64,000 bases of DNA from Devosia sp. A16 (GCF_001402915.1 NZ_CP012945.1:4627501-4691500); one strand, 5' to 3'; shown: positions 45,856 through 55,328, numbered from the stretch's first letter. Numbers and translations: made by a program. The notes: a model not told the origin generated them from the sequence alone.

Positions 45856-47373
45856 TCAGTCGTTATCCGCCGCGACCGCCGCCAGCACTTCGCCCTTGCC
45901 GCGGGCCCTGAGGATCAGCGGCACGATCAGCGCCAGCGCGGCAAGCGCCAGCAGCGTCGCCGAGATCGGCGAGGTGAACAGCACCAGCACGTCGCCCTGC
46001 GAGATGGCCAGCGCCCGCCGCAACTGCTGCTCGGCCATCGGGCCGAGGATCAGCCCCACCACCACCGGTGCGATCGGGAAGTGGAACAGCCGCAAGCCAT
46101 AGCCGAGCAGGCCGAACGCCAGCAGCATGCCCAGCTCGAACACCGACGGGTTGGCGCCGATGGTGCCGAGCGTCGCGAACAGCAGGATGCCCGCATAGAG
46201 CCAGGGCTTGGGGATGGTCAGCAGCTTCACCCACAGCCCGATCAGCGGCAGGTTGAGCACGATCAACATCAGGTTGGCGATCAACAGGCTCGCGATCAAA
46301 CCCCAGACCAGCTGCGGGTTCGAAGTAAACAGCAGCGGCCCCGGTTGCAGGCCATATTGCTGGAAGCCAGCCAGCATGATCGCCGCAGTGGCCGACGTCG
46401 GCAGGCCCAACGTCAACAGGGGCACCAGCGTGCCGGCCGCCGACGCATTATTGGCGGCCTCCGGTCCGGCCACGCCTTCGATGGCGCCGTTGCCGAATTC
46501 CTCGGGGTGCTTGGAGAGCTTCTTTTCCGCGGCGTAGGAGAAGAACGTGCCGATCTCGGCGCCGCCGGCCGGCATCGCCCCGATCGGAAAGCCGATCACC
46601 GTGCCGCGCAGCCACGGCTTCCATGACCGGGCCCAGTCCTTGGCGCTCATCCACAGCGAACCACGCACCGGCTCCACGGTCTCGGGCGCACGTTTGCCCT
46701 GAGCCGCGACGAACAGTGTTTCGCCGATGGCGAACATGGCGACCGCCAGCGTCGTCACCTCGACCCCGTCGAGGAGGTCCGGAATGCCGAAGCTCAACCG
46801 CGCCTGGCCGGTCTGCAGGTCAATGCCGATGATCCCCAGGGTCAGGCCGATGAACAGCGAGGTCAGCCCACGCAAGGCGGAATCGCCGAATGCCGCCGAG
46901 ACGGTGACGAAGGCCAGCACCATCAGCGCAAAATACTCGCGTGGCCCGAAAGCCAGCGCGAACTTCACCACCCAGGGAGCGAGAAAGGCCAGCGCGACGG
47001 TGGCAATGAGCCCCGCCACGAACGAGCCGATCGCTGCGGTGGCAAGCGCCGGACCGCCCCTGCCCGCCTTGGCCATCTTGTTGCCTTCGAGCGCCGTGAC
47101 GATCGAAGCGCTTTCGCCGGGGGTGTTGAGCAGGATCGAGGTGGTCGAGCCGCCATACATGCCGCCGTAATAGATGCCGGCGAACATGATCAGCGAGCCC
47201 GCCGGATCGAGCTTGTAGGTGACCGGCAGCAGCAGCGCGACGGTCGTGGCCGGACCGATGCCGGGAAGCACGCCGACGGCGGTACCCAGCGTCACCCCGA
47301 CCAGCGCGTACAAGAGGTTGATCGGCTGGATGGCAACCGAAAGCCCCTGCAGCAGCAGAGCAAAAGTATCCAT
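45856..47373 (-). CDS. tctA: Tripartite tricarboxylate transporter, large membrane subunit TctA
   Basis: Main channel of a solute-binding-protein-dependent secondary transporter. The 505-residue protein has about 12 helices and the TctA signatures [44 protein letters not shown] and a second related segment ([26 protein letters not shown]...[18 protein letters not shown]). ATG 47371-47373 overlaps the tctB stop by one base. Gene order tctC-tctB-tctA on minus. Confidence 0.95.
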   Translation of the reverse strand: MDTFALLLQGLSVAIQPINLLYALVGVTLGTAVGVLPGIGPATTVALLLPVTYKLDPAGSLIMFAGIYYGGMYGGSTTSILLNTPGESASIVTALEGNKMAKAGRGGPALATAAIGSFVAGLIATVALAFLAPWVVKFALAFGPREYFALMVLAFVTVSAAFGDSALRGLTSLFIGLTLGIIGIDLQTGQARLSFGIPDLLDGVEVTTLAVAMFAIGETLFVAAQGKRAPETVEPVRGSLWMSAKDWARSWKPWLRGTVIGFPIGAMPAGGAEIGTFFSYAAEKKLSKHPEEFGNGAIEGVAGPEAANNASAAGTLVPLLTLGLPTSATAAIMLAGFQQYGLQPGPLLFTSNPQLVWGLIASLLIANLMLIVLNLPLIGLWVKLLTIPKPWLYAGILLFATLGTIGANPSVFELGMLLAFGLLGYGLRLFHFPIAPVVVGLILGPMAEQQLRRALAISQGDVLVLFTSPISATLLALAALALIVPLILRARGKGEVLAAVAADND

Positions 47374-47918
47374 CAGTTGGCGCTCCCCGGAGCAGCCTTG
47401 AACGGCGCGGTGATGAGGTCGAAGCCCTGGACCAGCAGGTGCTCGGGCGGACCCGCGGGCAGCGTCAGCTGCAGCAGGCGGGCGAACACGAACCAGACCA
47501 CGGCCGAGATGAGGATGCCGCTCAGCAGCGCCAGGGGTAGCGAAACCTTGCCCATGCCACGTGCGGCCATGGCGAACAGGATGCCCGTCGCGATCGAGAA
47601 GCCGGCATACTTGATCAGCGCCATCTGCGCGATCAGCCCGCCGACGATCCACAGCACTGGCGGCAGATCCTGCTGCTCGCGCTCGGGGAAATCGTGCCGA
47701 TAGGCGGCGATGACCGTCCATACGGCGAGACCGGCGAGGCAGATCGCGATCACATAGGGAATGGTTTGCGGCCCGATCCGCGCATAGGCGCCGCCGGCGC
47801 CCAGCCGCGAGGCATCCCACGCGACCAGCAGCGCGAGAGCCATCAGACCCGCAGCGATGACCAGCGCCGCCCAGTCGGGGCGGCGCTGCTTGTTTGCCTG
47901 AGCCATGGGCTCGATCAT
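47373..47918 (-). CDS. tctB: Tripartite tricarboxylate transporter, small membrane subunit TctB
   Basis: Four-helix membrane subunit, 181 residues, needed by TctA but of unclear detailed role. Helices lie at about 14-32, 46-66, 80-112 and 118-145, including the typical [24 protein letters not shown] segment. ATG 47916-47918 overlaps the tctC stop (ATGA), and its own stop overlaps tctA, so all three are translated in series. Confidence 0.92.
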   Translation of the reverse strand: MIEPMAQANKQRRPDWAALVIAAGLMALALLVAWDASRLGAGGAYARIGPQTIPYVIAICLAGLAVWTVIAAYRHDFPEREQQDLPPVLWIVGGLIAQMALIKYAGFSIATGILFAMAARGMGKVSLPLALLSGILISAVVWFVFARLLQLTLPAGPPEHLLVQGFDLITAPFKAAPGSAN

Positions 47919-48865
47919 TGCACGAGACCGACGTCCTTGAGAATTGCCTCGGTAGAGGCGATCTCGGTGGCCAACTGGGTCTTGAACTCTTCGCCGGGCA
48001 GGTAGGTGTTGTTCCAGCCCTTGGTCTCGAGCGTCTTCTGCCACGATGCCGAGTTCACCATCTTCTCGATGTCGGCGCCGATGGCGGCGGTCTGTTCGGC
48101 GCTGAGACCCGGGCCGGCCCACACGCCACGCCAGTTCTGCACCACGAGGTCGACGCCGCCTTCCTTGAACGTTGGCCCGTTGATGATCGCCACCTTTTCC
48201 GGTGCCGAGACGCCGATCACGCGCAGCGCCCCGGCTTCGACCTGCGACTGGAACTCGCCATAGCCGGAAATGCCCACCGTCACCTGGCTGCCGAGCACGG
48301 CCGCCAGCGCTTCACCACCGCCCGAGAAGGCGACATAGTTCACCGCCTTGGGGTCGACCCCGACGGTCTTGGCGAACAGGCCGGCCGTGATGTGATCGGT
48401 GCCACCGGCCGAGCCGCCGGCCCACGACACCGAGCCGGGGTCGGCCTTCAGCTTGGCGACGAGGCCGGCGAGGTCCTGGATGTCAGAAGCGGTGGGCACG
48501 ACGATCACTTCATACTCGCCCGTCAGCCGGGCAATCGGTGTCACGGCATCGAGGGTTACCGGCGCCTTGTTGGTGAGGATGGCGCCGACCATCACATAGC
48601 CACCGACGATCAGCTTGGACGGATCGCCATTGGCTTCCTGCACGAACTGGGCAAGGCCGATGGTGCCGCCCGCGCCCGGCACATTGGTAACCTGGACGTT
48701 GCCGGAAATGCCTTCGGCGGTGAGCGCTCCCTGCATCGAGCGGGCAGTCTGGTCCCAGCCGCCGCCGGGCGCCGCCGGAGCCATGATCGAGTAGTCAGCG
48801 GCGGAAGCGGCGGCGGGTAGCGCCAGGGCGCCCGCCAGCAGGGCAGTCGCGACGAGATGCTTCAT
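47915..48865 (-). CDS. tctC: Tripartite tricarboxylate transporter substrate-binding protein TctC
   Basis: Periplasmic receptor of the transporter, 316 residues. A signal peptide ([24 protein letters not shown]) is followed by the Bug/TctC pattern [21 protein letters not shown] (beta1-alphaA ligand loop), [15 protein letters not shown] and [13 protein letters not shown]. Ligands of this family are usually tri- or dicarboxylates such as citrate, but the true ligand cannot be read from sequence. ATG 48863-48865 has GGAGGAC upstream. Control by the nearby TctDE system is likely. Confidence 0.95.
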   Translation of the reverse strand: MKHLVATALLAGALALPAAASAADYSIMAPAAPGGGWDQTARSMQGALTAEGISGNVQVTNVPGAGGTIGLAQFVQEANGDPSKLIVGGYVMVGAILTNKAPVTLDAVTPIARLTGEYEVIVVPTASDIQDLAGLVAKLKADPGSVSWAGGSAGGTDHITAGLFAKTVGVDPKAVNYVAFSGGGEALAAVLGSQVTVGISGYGEFQSQVEAGALRVIGVSAPEKVAIINGPTFKEGGVDLVVQNWRGVWAGPGLSAEQTAAIGADIEKMVNSASWQKTLETKGWNNTYLPGEEFKTQLATEIASTEAILKDVGLVQ

Positions 48866-49050
48866 TGTTTGTCCTCCATTTGCGGCCGGAGCACTGCCGG
48901 CCGTCATTATTCAAACCTGGGTGGAATGCCCCGCGATGAAACATCACGAGTGGCCGCAAGGTTGCGGCACGCGGATCAAGACTGCGGGGTCCTCCCAGAC
49001 TCCTCGGCCGGGCGCCGTTGCGCCTCGTCCACTCTCGACCAGAGCACAGC

Positions 49051-49071
49051 AACCTGTCGTGAACCTGTCGT
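49051..49071. promoter_or_regulatory. Tandem 10-bp direct repeat before tctC, possible TctD site
   Basis: AACCTGTCGT occurs at 49051-49060 and again at 49062-49071, an 11-bp period typical of OmpR-family response-regulator half-sites. It lies about 190 bp before the tctC start in the 255-bp gap after the binding-protein gene; no gene is seen in that gap. Assignment to TctD is an inference. Confidence 0.45.
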
Positions 49072-49120
49072 CGCTCCCCCCGCCTCAAGGGAAGGGCACG
49101 CGGACTTCAGCCTATCCTGG

Positions 49121-50188
49121 CTACTGGATGCTCAGCGCGTCGTTCCATCGGCGGATCAGCCGCGCCCGCTTCACCTGGTCGAGATAGACCATCAACCCCG
49201 GACTGACCGGTACGGGCCGGAGTTGGTTGCCGAGTGCCTGCTGCATGGCGTTGGCGGTGTTGTCGCCGGTGACGCTGGGGTTGAGCGCCGCGATCTGCAA
49301 CTGCTGCGCCATGATCGTCTGCCCCTCGGCCGACATGAAGAACGCCAGGTAACGGCGCCCGAGGTCGGGGTTGGCGGAAGCCTTAGGCACGAGCCCGATA
49401 CGGGACGTGACGATGGTGTAGTCGGCCGGCAGGACGATGCCGAGATCCGGGTTCCGCGCTGCGGCCTCTGCCGCATAGGAGCCGAGGATGTTATAGCCGA
49501 AGACGAACCGGCCGTCGGCCACGCGATCGACGATCGCCGAGGTGGTCGAGTAGAGCTTTACCCCCGCCGCGCCCATGGCGCCCACCAGGGTCCACAGGTC
49601 CGCGTATTGTTCCTGGTCCCGCGAAAAGAACATGAAGCCCACGCCGGAGCGCTCGATGTCGTAGGTCCCGATCCGCCCATGGATCGCGTCGGCATTGGCC
49701 TCGAGGTAGTGGATCAGTTCGGCTCGCGTCGATGGAGGCTTGGAACCGGCAAAGCTCGGCTTGTGGTAGATGAACACCGCTGGCTCGTAGGTCAGCGCAT
49801 ATGCGGTGTCGCGCCAGTTGGCCCAGCGTGGCCAGTTCGCCGACAGCGGCACCTCGCTCTGCTGGGCGTAGCCGTCGTTCGCCAGTTTCACCTGCAGGTC
49901 CATCGATGAAGAGAAGGCGAAGTCGGCGGTGACTCCACCGGCGTCGGTTTCGGCGACGACACGATCGTAGATGTCGACGGTCTGCAGGTCTTCGTAGGCC
50001 ACGGCGATATCGGGATTGGCGGCTTGGAACGCGGCAATCATCGGGCGCGCCAGCGGCTCGTCGAGCGAGGAATAAACCGTCACCGTCCGCGCATCTGCCG
50101 CCCCGTCGAGCGCGGGAAACAGCTTCATCCCCTGAGCGAGGGTCGGGGTGGTGACGACAAGCAGCAGTAGGGCAACGACACGCAGCAT
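49121..50188 (-). CDS. Periplasmic ABC-type solute-binding protein (SBP_bac_6-like), possible accessory sensor
   Basis: A 355-residue exported binding protein: signal peptide MLRVVALLLLVVTTPTLA-QG, then VTVYSSLDEPLARPMIAAFQAANPDIAVAYEDLQTVDIYDRV, like iron- or phosphoglycerate-type binding proteins (AfuA/PgtC). No ABC permease or ATPase lies beside it. Instead it is divergent from the tctDE two-component genes, 90 bp away, and upstream of tctCBA. In the Pgt system a similar protein (PgtC) takes part in signalling, so it may present a ligand to the TctE sensor. ATG 50186-50188 is used. Confidence 0.82.
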   Translation of the reverse strand: MLRVVALLLLVVTTPTLAQGMKLFPALDGAADARTVTVYSSLDEPLARPMIAAFQAANPDIAVAYEDLQTVDIYDRVVAETDAGGVTADFAFSSSMDLQVKLANDGYAQQSEVPLSANWPRWANWRDTAYALTYEPAVFIYHKPSFAGSKPPSTRAELIHYLEANADAIHGRIGTYDIERSGVGFMFFSRDQEQYADLWTLVGAMGAAGVKLYSTTSAIVDRVADGRFVFGYNILGSYAAEAAARNPDLGIVLPADYTIVTSRIGLVPKASANPDLGRRYLAFFMSAEGQTIMAQQLQIAALNPSVTGDNTANAMQQALGNQLRPVPVSPGLMVYLDQVKRARLIRRWNDALSIQ

Positions 50189-50278
50189 GCCGGGACCATG
50201 CCTGCTCCCCTGCCCGCTCCACAAGGGCTATGGGCAATGCGCCGCACTCAAACTACCGTGGCCTTGGGGGGGTAAGTG

Positions 50279-50950
50279 ATGCGCATCCTGGTGGTGGAAG
50301 ACAACCGGACCTTAGCCGATGGCCTTGCCGCCGTGCTGCGGGTCGCCGGCTATGCCGTCGACGTGGTGCACGACGGCGTTTCGGCCGACGCGGTGCTGAC
50401 CACCGAGACGTTCGATCTGGTGGTGCTCGACCTCAGCCTTCCGGAGATGGATGGGCTGGATGTGCTGCGCCGCCTTCGCGCGCGCCGCAACACCTCGTCC
50501 GTGCTGATCCTCACCGCTCGTGGCGCGCTCGATGAGCGCGTGCGTGGTCTCGATCTCGGCGCCGACGATTACATGACCAAACCGTTCGAAGTGTCCGAGC
50601 TGGAGGCGCGGATTCGCGTGCTGTTGCGCCGGCAGGCCGGGCAGCACAACGCCACCATCGCTTTTGGCAGCATCGAACTCGATACGATATCGCGCACCCT
50701 CTCCGCCTTCGGTCAGACGCTGGACATGCCGGCACGCGAATTGAGCGTGCTCGAAACCCTGCTGCATCGGGCCGGCAAGGTGGTGGCCAAGCAGTCGATC
50801 ATCGAATCGCTGGCCGCCTTCGACGACGATCTCAGCGAGAATGCCGTGGAGCAGTACATTTCGCGGCTCCGCCGCCGGCTCGCGCCCTATGCCCTCACGG
50901 TGCGGGTGGCGCGCGGGCTCGGCTACTATCTCGATCGGATCGTCGACTGA
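50279..50950 (+). CDS. tctD: Response regulator, OmpR family (TctD-like)
   Basis: A 223-residue two-domain regulator. The receiver domain starts MRILVVEDNRTLADG, with phosphoacceptor Asp51 (VLDLSLPEMDG), Thr in LILTARG and Lys in DYMTKPF. The C-terminal winged helix (about 125-220) contains RELSVLETLLHRAGKVV and AVEQYISRLRRRLAP. ATG 50279 follows a GGGGGGG ribosome site; a GTG three bases earlier is possible. It overlaps the kinase gene by one base. Confidence 0.94.
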   Translation: MRILVVEDNRTLADGLAAVLRVAGYAVDVVHDGVSADAVLTTETFDLVVLDLSLPEMDGLDVLRRLRARRNTSSVLILTARGALDERVRGLDLGADDYMTKPFEVSELEARIRVLLRRQAGQHNATIAFGSIELDTISRTLSAFGQTLDMPARELSVLETLLHRAGKVVAKQSIIESLAAFDDDLSENAVEQYISRLRRRLAPYALTVRVARGLGYYLDRIVD

Positions 50951-52314
50951 TGGCCCGGCCCTATTCGCTGCGGCGCCGTCTGCTGCTCTGGCTGATGGTG
51001 GCGCTGCTGGCCGTCGCGACGCTTGCGGTAGTCGACACCTGGCGCGAAGCCCGCGACACCGCCACTTCGCTTTCCGACCGGGTGCTTGCCGGCTCCGTGC
51101 TGGCTATCGCCGAGCGGGTGATTGTCACCGAGGATGGCGCGCTCGAGGTCGATGTGCCCTATGTGGCCCTCGAGATGCTGACCTCTGCGGCGCAGGACCG
51201 GGTCTTCTACCGCGTCGATGGGCCCGAGGGTTTCATCACCGGTTACCAGACGCTGCCCACCTCCGACCGCGCCACGGCCGACATCGTCTTTTCCGACGCC
51301 AGTTTCCGCGGCGAGCCGATCCGTGTCGCCGTGCTGAAACGGGCGGCATCCTCCGGCGTCAGCGCCATCCCGTTCACCGTGACGGTGGCCGAAACCACTA
51401 TTGCCCGTACCCAGCTGACCCAGACACTGCTCGTCCGCTCCGCCATCCGCCTGGCGCTGCTGATCCTCGCCGCCGCGGTGATCCTCTGGCTGGCGGTCGG
51501 GTTCTCGCTCGCTCCGCTCTACCGGCTGCGCGACGCCATCTCGCGGCGGGCCCTCGACGATCTCAGTCCGATCGAGCAGGAAGTGCCGCGCGAGGTCCAG
51601 GGCCTCGTCGATACGATCAATTCGTTCATGACCCGACTGTCGGCAGCGCTCGAGGCGCTGAGGCATTTTACCGGCAATGCCAGCCATCAGCTCCGCACCC
51701 CGCTGGCCATCATCCGCACGCAACTGGCGCTGGCGCTGCGTGCCGAGACACCGGCCGCCGCCCGCGATGCGGCGCAGACTGCCGATGCCGCGGTGGTGCA
51801 TGCCGAGCGCGTCCTCGCCCAGCTGCTGCTGCTGGCCCGCATCGATGAAGCGGCCTCCGACCGACTGCAGTTTCCGATCGTCGATCTGCACGAACTTGCA
51901 CGCGAGCGCACAGGTGACTACGTCGTCCGCGCCCATGCGGCCGAAATCGACCTTGGCTTCGAGGGCAACGGCCCGGCCCTGGTCCGCGGCGATCCCATGC
52001 TGCTCGGCGAGCTGCTGAGCAACCTGATCGAGAATGCCATCGCATATGCCGGTCTCGGGGCCGAGGCGACGGTTCGCGTCGTCGCGGCAGATGACGTGCT
52101 GCTCGAGATTGCCGACACCGGCAAGGGCGTAGCACCGGAACAGCTCGCCGCGGTGCGCAAGCGCTTCAGCCGCGGCGACAGCGACAAGCCTGGTGCCGGG
52201 TTGGGCCTGCCGATTGTCGAGGAAATCGCCCAACTGCTCGGGGGCGAGCTAGCGGTGTCTTCGCGGGCGGAAGGTGGGTTTCGTGTGCAACTTCGGCTGC
52301 CGAGAGCGAGCTAG
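50950..52314 (+). CDS. tctE: Sensor histidine kinase (TctE-like)
   Basis: A 454-residue membrane kinase. The first helix (~11-29) and the second (~165-190) enclose a periplasmic sensor domain of about 130 residues of the TctE N-terminal type. After a HAMP-like linker the dimerisation domain carries the phosphorylated His246 (FTGNASHQLRTPLA). The ATPase domain has N (LLSNLIENAIAYA), G1 (EIADTGKGVAPE) and G2 (GAGLGLPIVEEIA) boxes. Pairing with tctD and the nearby tctCBA genes suggests control of carboxylate uptake. Confidence 0.94.
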   Translation: MARPYSLRRRLLLWLMVALLAVATLAVVDTWREARDTATSLSDRVLAGSVLAIAERVIVTEDGALEVDVPYVALEMLTSAAQDRVFYRVDGPEGFITGYQTLPTSDRATADIVFSDASFRGEPIRVAVLKRAASSGVSAIPFTVTVAETTIARTQLTQTLLVRSAIRLALLILAAAVILWLAVGFSLAPLYRLRDAISRRALDDLSPIEQEVPREVQGLVDTINSFMTRLSAALEALRHFTGNASHQLRTPLAIIRTQLALALRAETPAAARDAAQTADAAVVHAERVLAQLLLLARIDEAASDRLQFPIVDLHELARERTGDYVVRAHAAEIDLGFEGNGPALVRGDPMLLGELLSNLIENAIAYAGLGAEATVRVVAADDVLLEIADTGKGVAPEQLAAVRKRFSRGDSDKPGAGLGLPIVEEIAQLLGGELAVSSRAEGGFRVQLRLPRAS

Positions 52315-52360
52315 GTGTGGCGCTTCAGCTGGGGGTCAGCCCGCGCCAGCGCCCGAGCAT

Positions 52361-52412
52361 TGCACATTATTGCCACTCGTGCGAGTTCGTGCAATATCGT
52401 GCACAAACATGC
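52361..52412. promoter_or_regulatory. Helically phased TGC repeats before the deoR gene
   Basis: TGC occurs at 52361, 52371, 52380, 52390, 52400 and 52410, i.e. every 10 bp with one 9-bp step. The last four units read CGTGC-GAGTT, CGTGC-AATAT, CGTGC-ACAAA and CATGC. Such same-face repeats fit an autoregulatory DeoR-type operator array. The gene start is 15 bp further on. Confidence 0.6.
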
Positions 52413-52426
52413 AGGGAGTCGCATGA

Positions 52427-53185
52427 ATGCTGACCGACGAACGCCACGATATCATTCGCGCCCTGCTGGTGAGCGATGGGCGCGTAGTGGCCAACGAACT
52501 TGCGGTGCGCTTTGGCGTTTCGGAGGACACGATTCGCCGCGACCTGCGTGAGCTCGCCAAGGCCGGCTACTGCCGCCGCGTCCATGGCGGCGCACTGGCT
52601 CCCGCGCCGGCGGCGATACCGATCGCGGCCCGCGTCGAAAAGAATGCCGATGCCAAGAGCCGGCTGGCAGCCGAGGCAGTGAAGCTATTGCAGCCGCGCC
52701 ATACCGTCTTCATCGACGCGGGCAGCACCAATTACGCCATCGCACGCGCCATCCCCCGCCACATCGAGCTGACGGTGGTCACCAACGCCCCGGCCATCGC
52801 TGCAGCGCTGGCCGACCACGAGCAGTCGACCGTCATCATGCTGGGCGGCATCTACAAGGGCTCTCTCGGCAGCGTTGGCGGCAACGCCACCGTCGAGGCC
52901 GTCGAGGCTATCTATGGCGATCTCGTCTTCCTCGGCAGTTGCGCCATCGACGTAACGTTCGGCGTCTCGGCGCTCGATGCCGTCGAGGCCGAGGTCAAGC
53001 GCGCCATGGTCATGCAAAGCCGCGCCGTCGCCGTTGCCGCGACATCGGACAAGCTGGGCCTCGCGGCCCCGTTCCGGGTGGCCAAGCCCGCCTCGCTGAC
53101 CCACCTGGTGGTCGAGGCGGACGCCGATGCGGCGCTCCTCGATGAGTTCGCCGCCCAGGGCACCAACATTCACCACGCCCGCTGA
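52427..53185 (+). CDS. DeoR/GlpR family transcriptional regulator
   Basis: A 252-residue sugar-metabolism type repressor. The N-terminal DeoR helix-turn-helix is MLTDERHDIIRALLVSDGRVVANELAVRFGVSEDTIRRDLRELAKAGYCRRVHGGA. The C-terminal DeoR sensor domain includes VFIDAGSTNYAIARAIP, VVTNAPAIAAALADH, IMLGGIYKGSLGSVGG and AVAVAATSDKLG (phosphosugar-binding pattern). The start at ATG 52427 has GGGAG upstream. It lies 23 bp before an MFS transporter and probably controls it. Confidence 0.93.
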   Translation: MLTDERHDIIRALLVSDGRVVANELAVRFGVSEDTIRRDLRELAKAGYCRRVHGGALAPAPAAIPIAARVEKNADAKSRLAAEAVKLLQPRHTVFIDAGSTNYAIARAIPRHIELTVVTNAPAIAAALADHEQSTVIMLGGIYKGSLGSVGGNATVEAVEAIYGDLVFLGSCAIDVTFGVSALDAVEAEVKRAMVMQSRAVAVAATSDKLGLAAPFRVAKPASLTHLVVEADADAALLDEFAAQGTNIHHAR

Positions 53186-53208
53186 CCGAGCCGCCGAGGA
53201 CCTCCGCT

Positions 53209-54366
53209 GTGACCGCCACACCCATTTCCGATCGCCTCCCCTCCGCGCGCCGCGAGCAGATCGCCACCCGAGTGATCTTCCTCGTGGTCGGCATCGTCAT
53301 GGCCGGCTTTGCGCCGCTGGTGCCGCTGGCCAAGCTGCGCCTCGGCCTCGACGAAGGCGCTCTCGGTCTGCTTCTGCTCTGCCTCGGGCTCGGCTCGATC
53401 CTCGCCATGCCGATCACCGGCATTTTGACCGCCAGATGGGGGTGTCGTGCCGTCATCACCGTCGCCTCGCTGATCATGATCGGCGCCTTCCCGTTTCTTG
53501 CCATTGCCGACAACTGGTTCGCCATGGCCGCCGCCATCGCCATCTTCGGCGCGTCCCTCGGCACCGTCGATGTGGCGATGAACATCCAGGCGGTGATGGT
53601 CGAGCGGGATAGCGGCCGACCGATGATGTCGGGCTTCCACGGGTTGTTCAGCCTCGGCGGCATCGCCGGAGCTGGCGGGATGAGTGCCTTGCTGTCGTTC
53701 GGAGGGCTGTCGCCGCTGCTCGCCGCCATCGTCGTTGGCCTCGCCTCTCTGCTGCTTGTGGCGCTGTCGTTCGGCGGGCTCCTGCCTTACGGCGATAACG
53801 GACAGCAGAGGTCGCCGCTGTTCGTCATGCCGAAGGGCGGCGTGCTGCTGCTCGGCGTCCTCTGCCTGCTGACCTTCCTCGCCGAAGGTTCGGTGCTCGA
53901 CTGGAGCGCGGTGTTCCTCACCTCGGTTCGCGACGCCGATATCGGTCTTGCCGGCCTTGGCTACGCCGCCTTCGCGGTGGCGATGACCGGCGGTCGGCTC
54001 GCCGGCGATCGCATCCGTCTGCTCCTTGGCGAGCGGCGCGTCATCCTGTTGGGCGGGCTGATCGGAGCCCTGGGCTTTGCCGTGGTTCTGCTGGTGCCCT
54101 CGGCCCATGCCGGCCTTGTCGGCTACTTCCTCGTGGGCGTTGGCGCCTCCAACCTGGTGCCGGTGCTGTTCTCGGCGGCCGGGCGCACCAAGGACATGTC
54201 GCCGGGCCTCGCGATCACCGCGGTCAGCACGCTGGGCTATCTGGGCCTGCTCGCCGGCCCGGCGCTGATCGGGCTGGTAGCCCATGCGACCACCCTGCCC
54301 TTCGCCTTCGTACTGCTCTCGGCGGCCATGCTGGCAGTGGCGGCAAGCTTCCGGGTGGCGAGGTAA
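53209..54366 (+). CDS. Major facilitator superfamily transporter (YbjJ/FucP-like)
   Basis: A 385-residue, 12-helix transporter. The N-terminal half has ILTARWGCRAV (MFS motif A-like between helices 2 and 3) and DVAMNIQAVMVERDSGRPMMSGFHGLFSLGG, a stretch typical of the YbjJ group. The C-terminal half has GRLAGDRIRLLLGERRVILLG. Helix 10 onward is normal, so the gene looks intact. Translation starts at GTG 53209 with GAGGA upstream. The DeoR neighbour suggests a sugar or sugar-derivative substrate, but this is not shown. Confidence 0.88.
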   Translation: MTATPISDRLPSARREQIATRVIFLVVGIVMAGFAPLVPLAKLRLGLDEGALGLLLLCLGLGSILAMPITGILTARWGCRAVITVASLIMIGAFPFLAIADNWFAMAAAIAIFGASLGTVDVAMNIQAVMVERDSGRPMMSGFHGLFSLGGIAGAGGMSALLSFGGLSPLLAAIVVGLASLLLVALSFGGLLPYGDNGQQRSPLFVMPKGGVLLLGVLCLLTFLAEGSVLDWSAVFLTSVRDADIGLAGLGYAAFAVAMTGGRLAGDRIRLLLGERRVILLGGLIGALGFAVVLLVPSAHAGLVGYFLVGVGASNLVPVLFSAAGRTKDMSPGLAITAVSTLGYLGLLAGPALIGLVAHATTLPFAFVLLSAAMLAVAASFRVAR

Positions 54367-54481
54367 CGGCATGACTTCCACCCGCTTGCCGGCGCTCTCT
54401 TGCTTGGTCCCCAGTCTCGCGACGGCCGTCCGTCCCGGGAAATCTGCGCGGTCGTAACGCAATATTCACCCCGTGATTGCA

Positions 54482-54496
54482 GAACATAACTGGAAC
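54482..54496. promoter_or_regulatory. LexA box 1 (GAAC-N7-GAAC)
   Basis: GAACATAACTGGAAC matches the alphaproteobacterial LexA operator GTTC-N7-GTTC read on the opposite strand. It is 49 bp before the lexA start. Confidence 0.88.
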
Positions 54497-54507
54497 ACGT
54501 ATAACAC

Positions 54508-54522
54508 GTTCAGTCTTTGTTC
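54508..54522. promoter_or_regulatory. LexA box 2 (GTTC-N7-GTTC)
   Basis: GTTCAGTCTTTGTTC matches the direct-repeat operator exactly, 22 bp before the lexA start and in opposite orientation to box 1. Two boxes suggest tight autorepression of lexA. Confidence 0.9.
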
Positions 54523-54544
54523 CGATTCTGCTCACGGAGCCGCC

Positions 54545-55267
54545 ATGCTGACGCGCAAGCAACACGAACTGCTGATGTTCATCCACGAGCGGATGAAAGA
54601 GTCCGGCATTCCGCCCTCGTTCGACGAGATGAAGGATGCGCTCGACCTGCGGAGCAAATCCGGCATCCATCGGCTGATCACTGCGCTCGAGGAGCGTGGC
54701 TTCATCCGGCGGCTGCCCAATCGCGCCCGGGCGCTCGAAGTGATCAAGCTGCCGGATTCGATGAACCCGTCGCTGGGAGGCCGCAAGGCGCGCTTCGAGC
54801 CCGCGGTCATCGAAGGCAATCTCGGCAAGGTGGCAGCGCCGCCGCCGCGTCCATCGGCTCCCGTGGTCAATGCCGACTCCTATCGCGCCGTGACCATCCC
54901 GGTAATGGGCCGGATCGCGGCGGGTACGCCGATCGAGGCGATCCAGACCCACAGCCACACCATCATGGTGCCGCCCGAGATGCTTGGGCCTGGCGAACAC
55001 TACGCCCTCGAAGTGCGCGGTGACTCGATGATCGACGCCGGCATCTTTGACGGCGACACCGTGCTGATCAAGAAGCAGGACGCGGCCTCGACCGGCGAGA
55101 TCGTGGTTGCCTTGGTCGATGACGAGGAAGCGACGCTGAAGCGTCTCCGTCGCCGCGGCAACTCGGTAGCCCTCGAAGCGGCCAACCCGGCTTACGAGAC
55201 GCGTATCTTCCCGCCCGATCGGGTGAAGGTGCAGGGCCGGCTCGTCGGCCTGCTGCGCAAGTACTGA
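54545..55267 (+). CDS. lexA: SOS repressor LexA
   Basis: Represses DNA-repair genes and cuts itself when RecA is activated. The 240-residue protein has the N-terminal winged helix ([45 protein letters not shown]). An extended linker follows, with the Ala126-Gly127 cleavage site ([12 protein letters not shown]). The catalytic dyad is Ser161 (VRGDSMID) and Lys199 (EATLKRL). ATG 54545 with CGGAG upstream is used; a longer in-frame reading would start before both LexA boxes. An intrinsic terminator follows. Confidence 0.97.
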   Translation: MLTRKQHELLMFIHERMKESGIPPSFDEMKDALDLRSKSGIHRLITALEERGFIRRLPNRARALEVIKLPDSMNPSLGGRKARFEPAVIEGNLGKVAAPPPRPSAPVVNADSYRAVTIPVMGRIAAGTPIEAIQTHSHTIMVPPEMLGPGEHYALEVRGDSMIDAGIFDGDTVLIKKQDAASTGEIVVALVDDEEATLKRLRRRGNSVALEAANPAYETRIFPPDRVKVQGRLVGLLRKY

Positions 55268-55297
55268 CTTACTGACCCCACCGCCAACTGGGTCCCT

Positions 55298-55328
55298 GGG
55301 TCGGCAGTCTGCCGGCCCTTTTTCTTTT
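55298..55328 (+). terminator. Rho-independent terminator after lexA
   Basis: GGGTCGGC pairs with GCCGGCCC (one G-U pair) around AGTCT, followed by TTTTTCTTTT. The 230 bp from here to the next start hold no gene that I recognise and probably the promoter of the galactonate operon. Confidence 0.9.
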
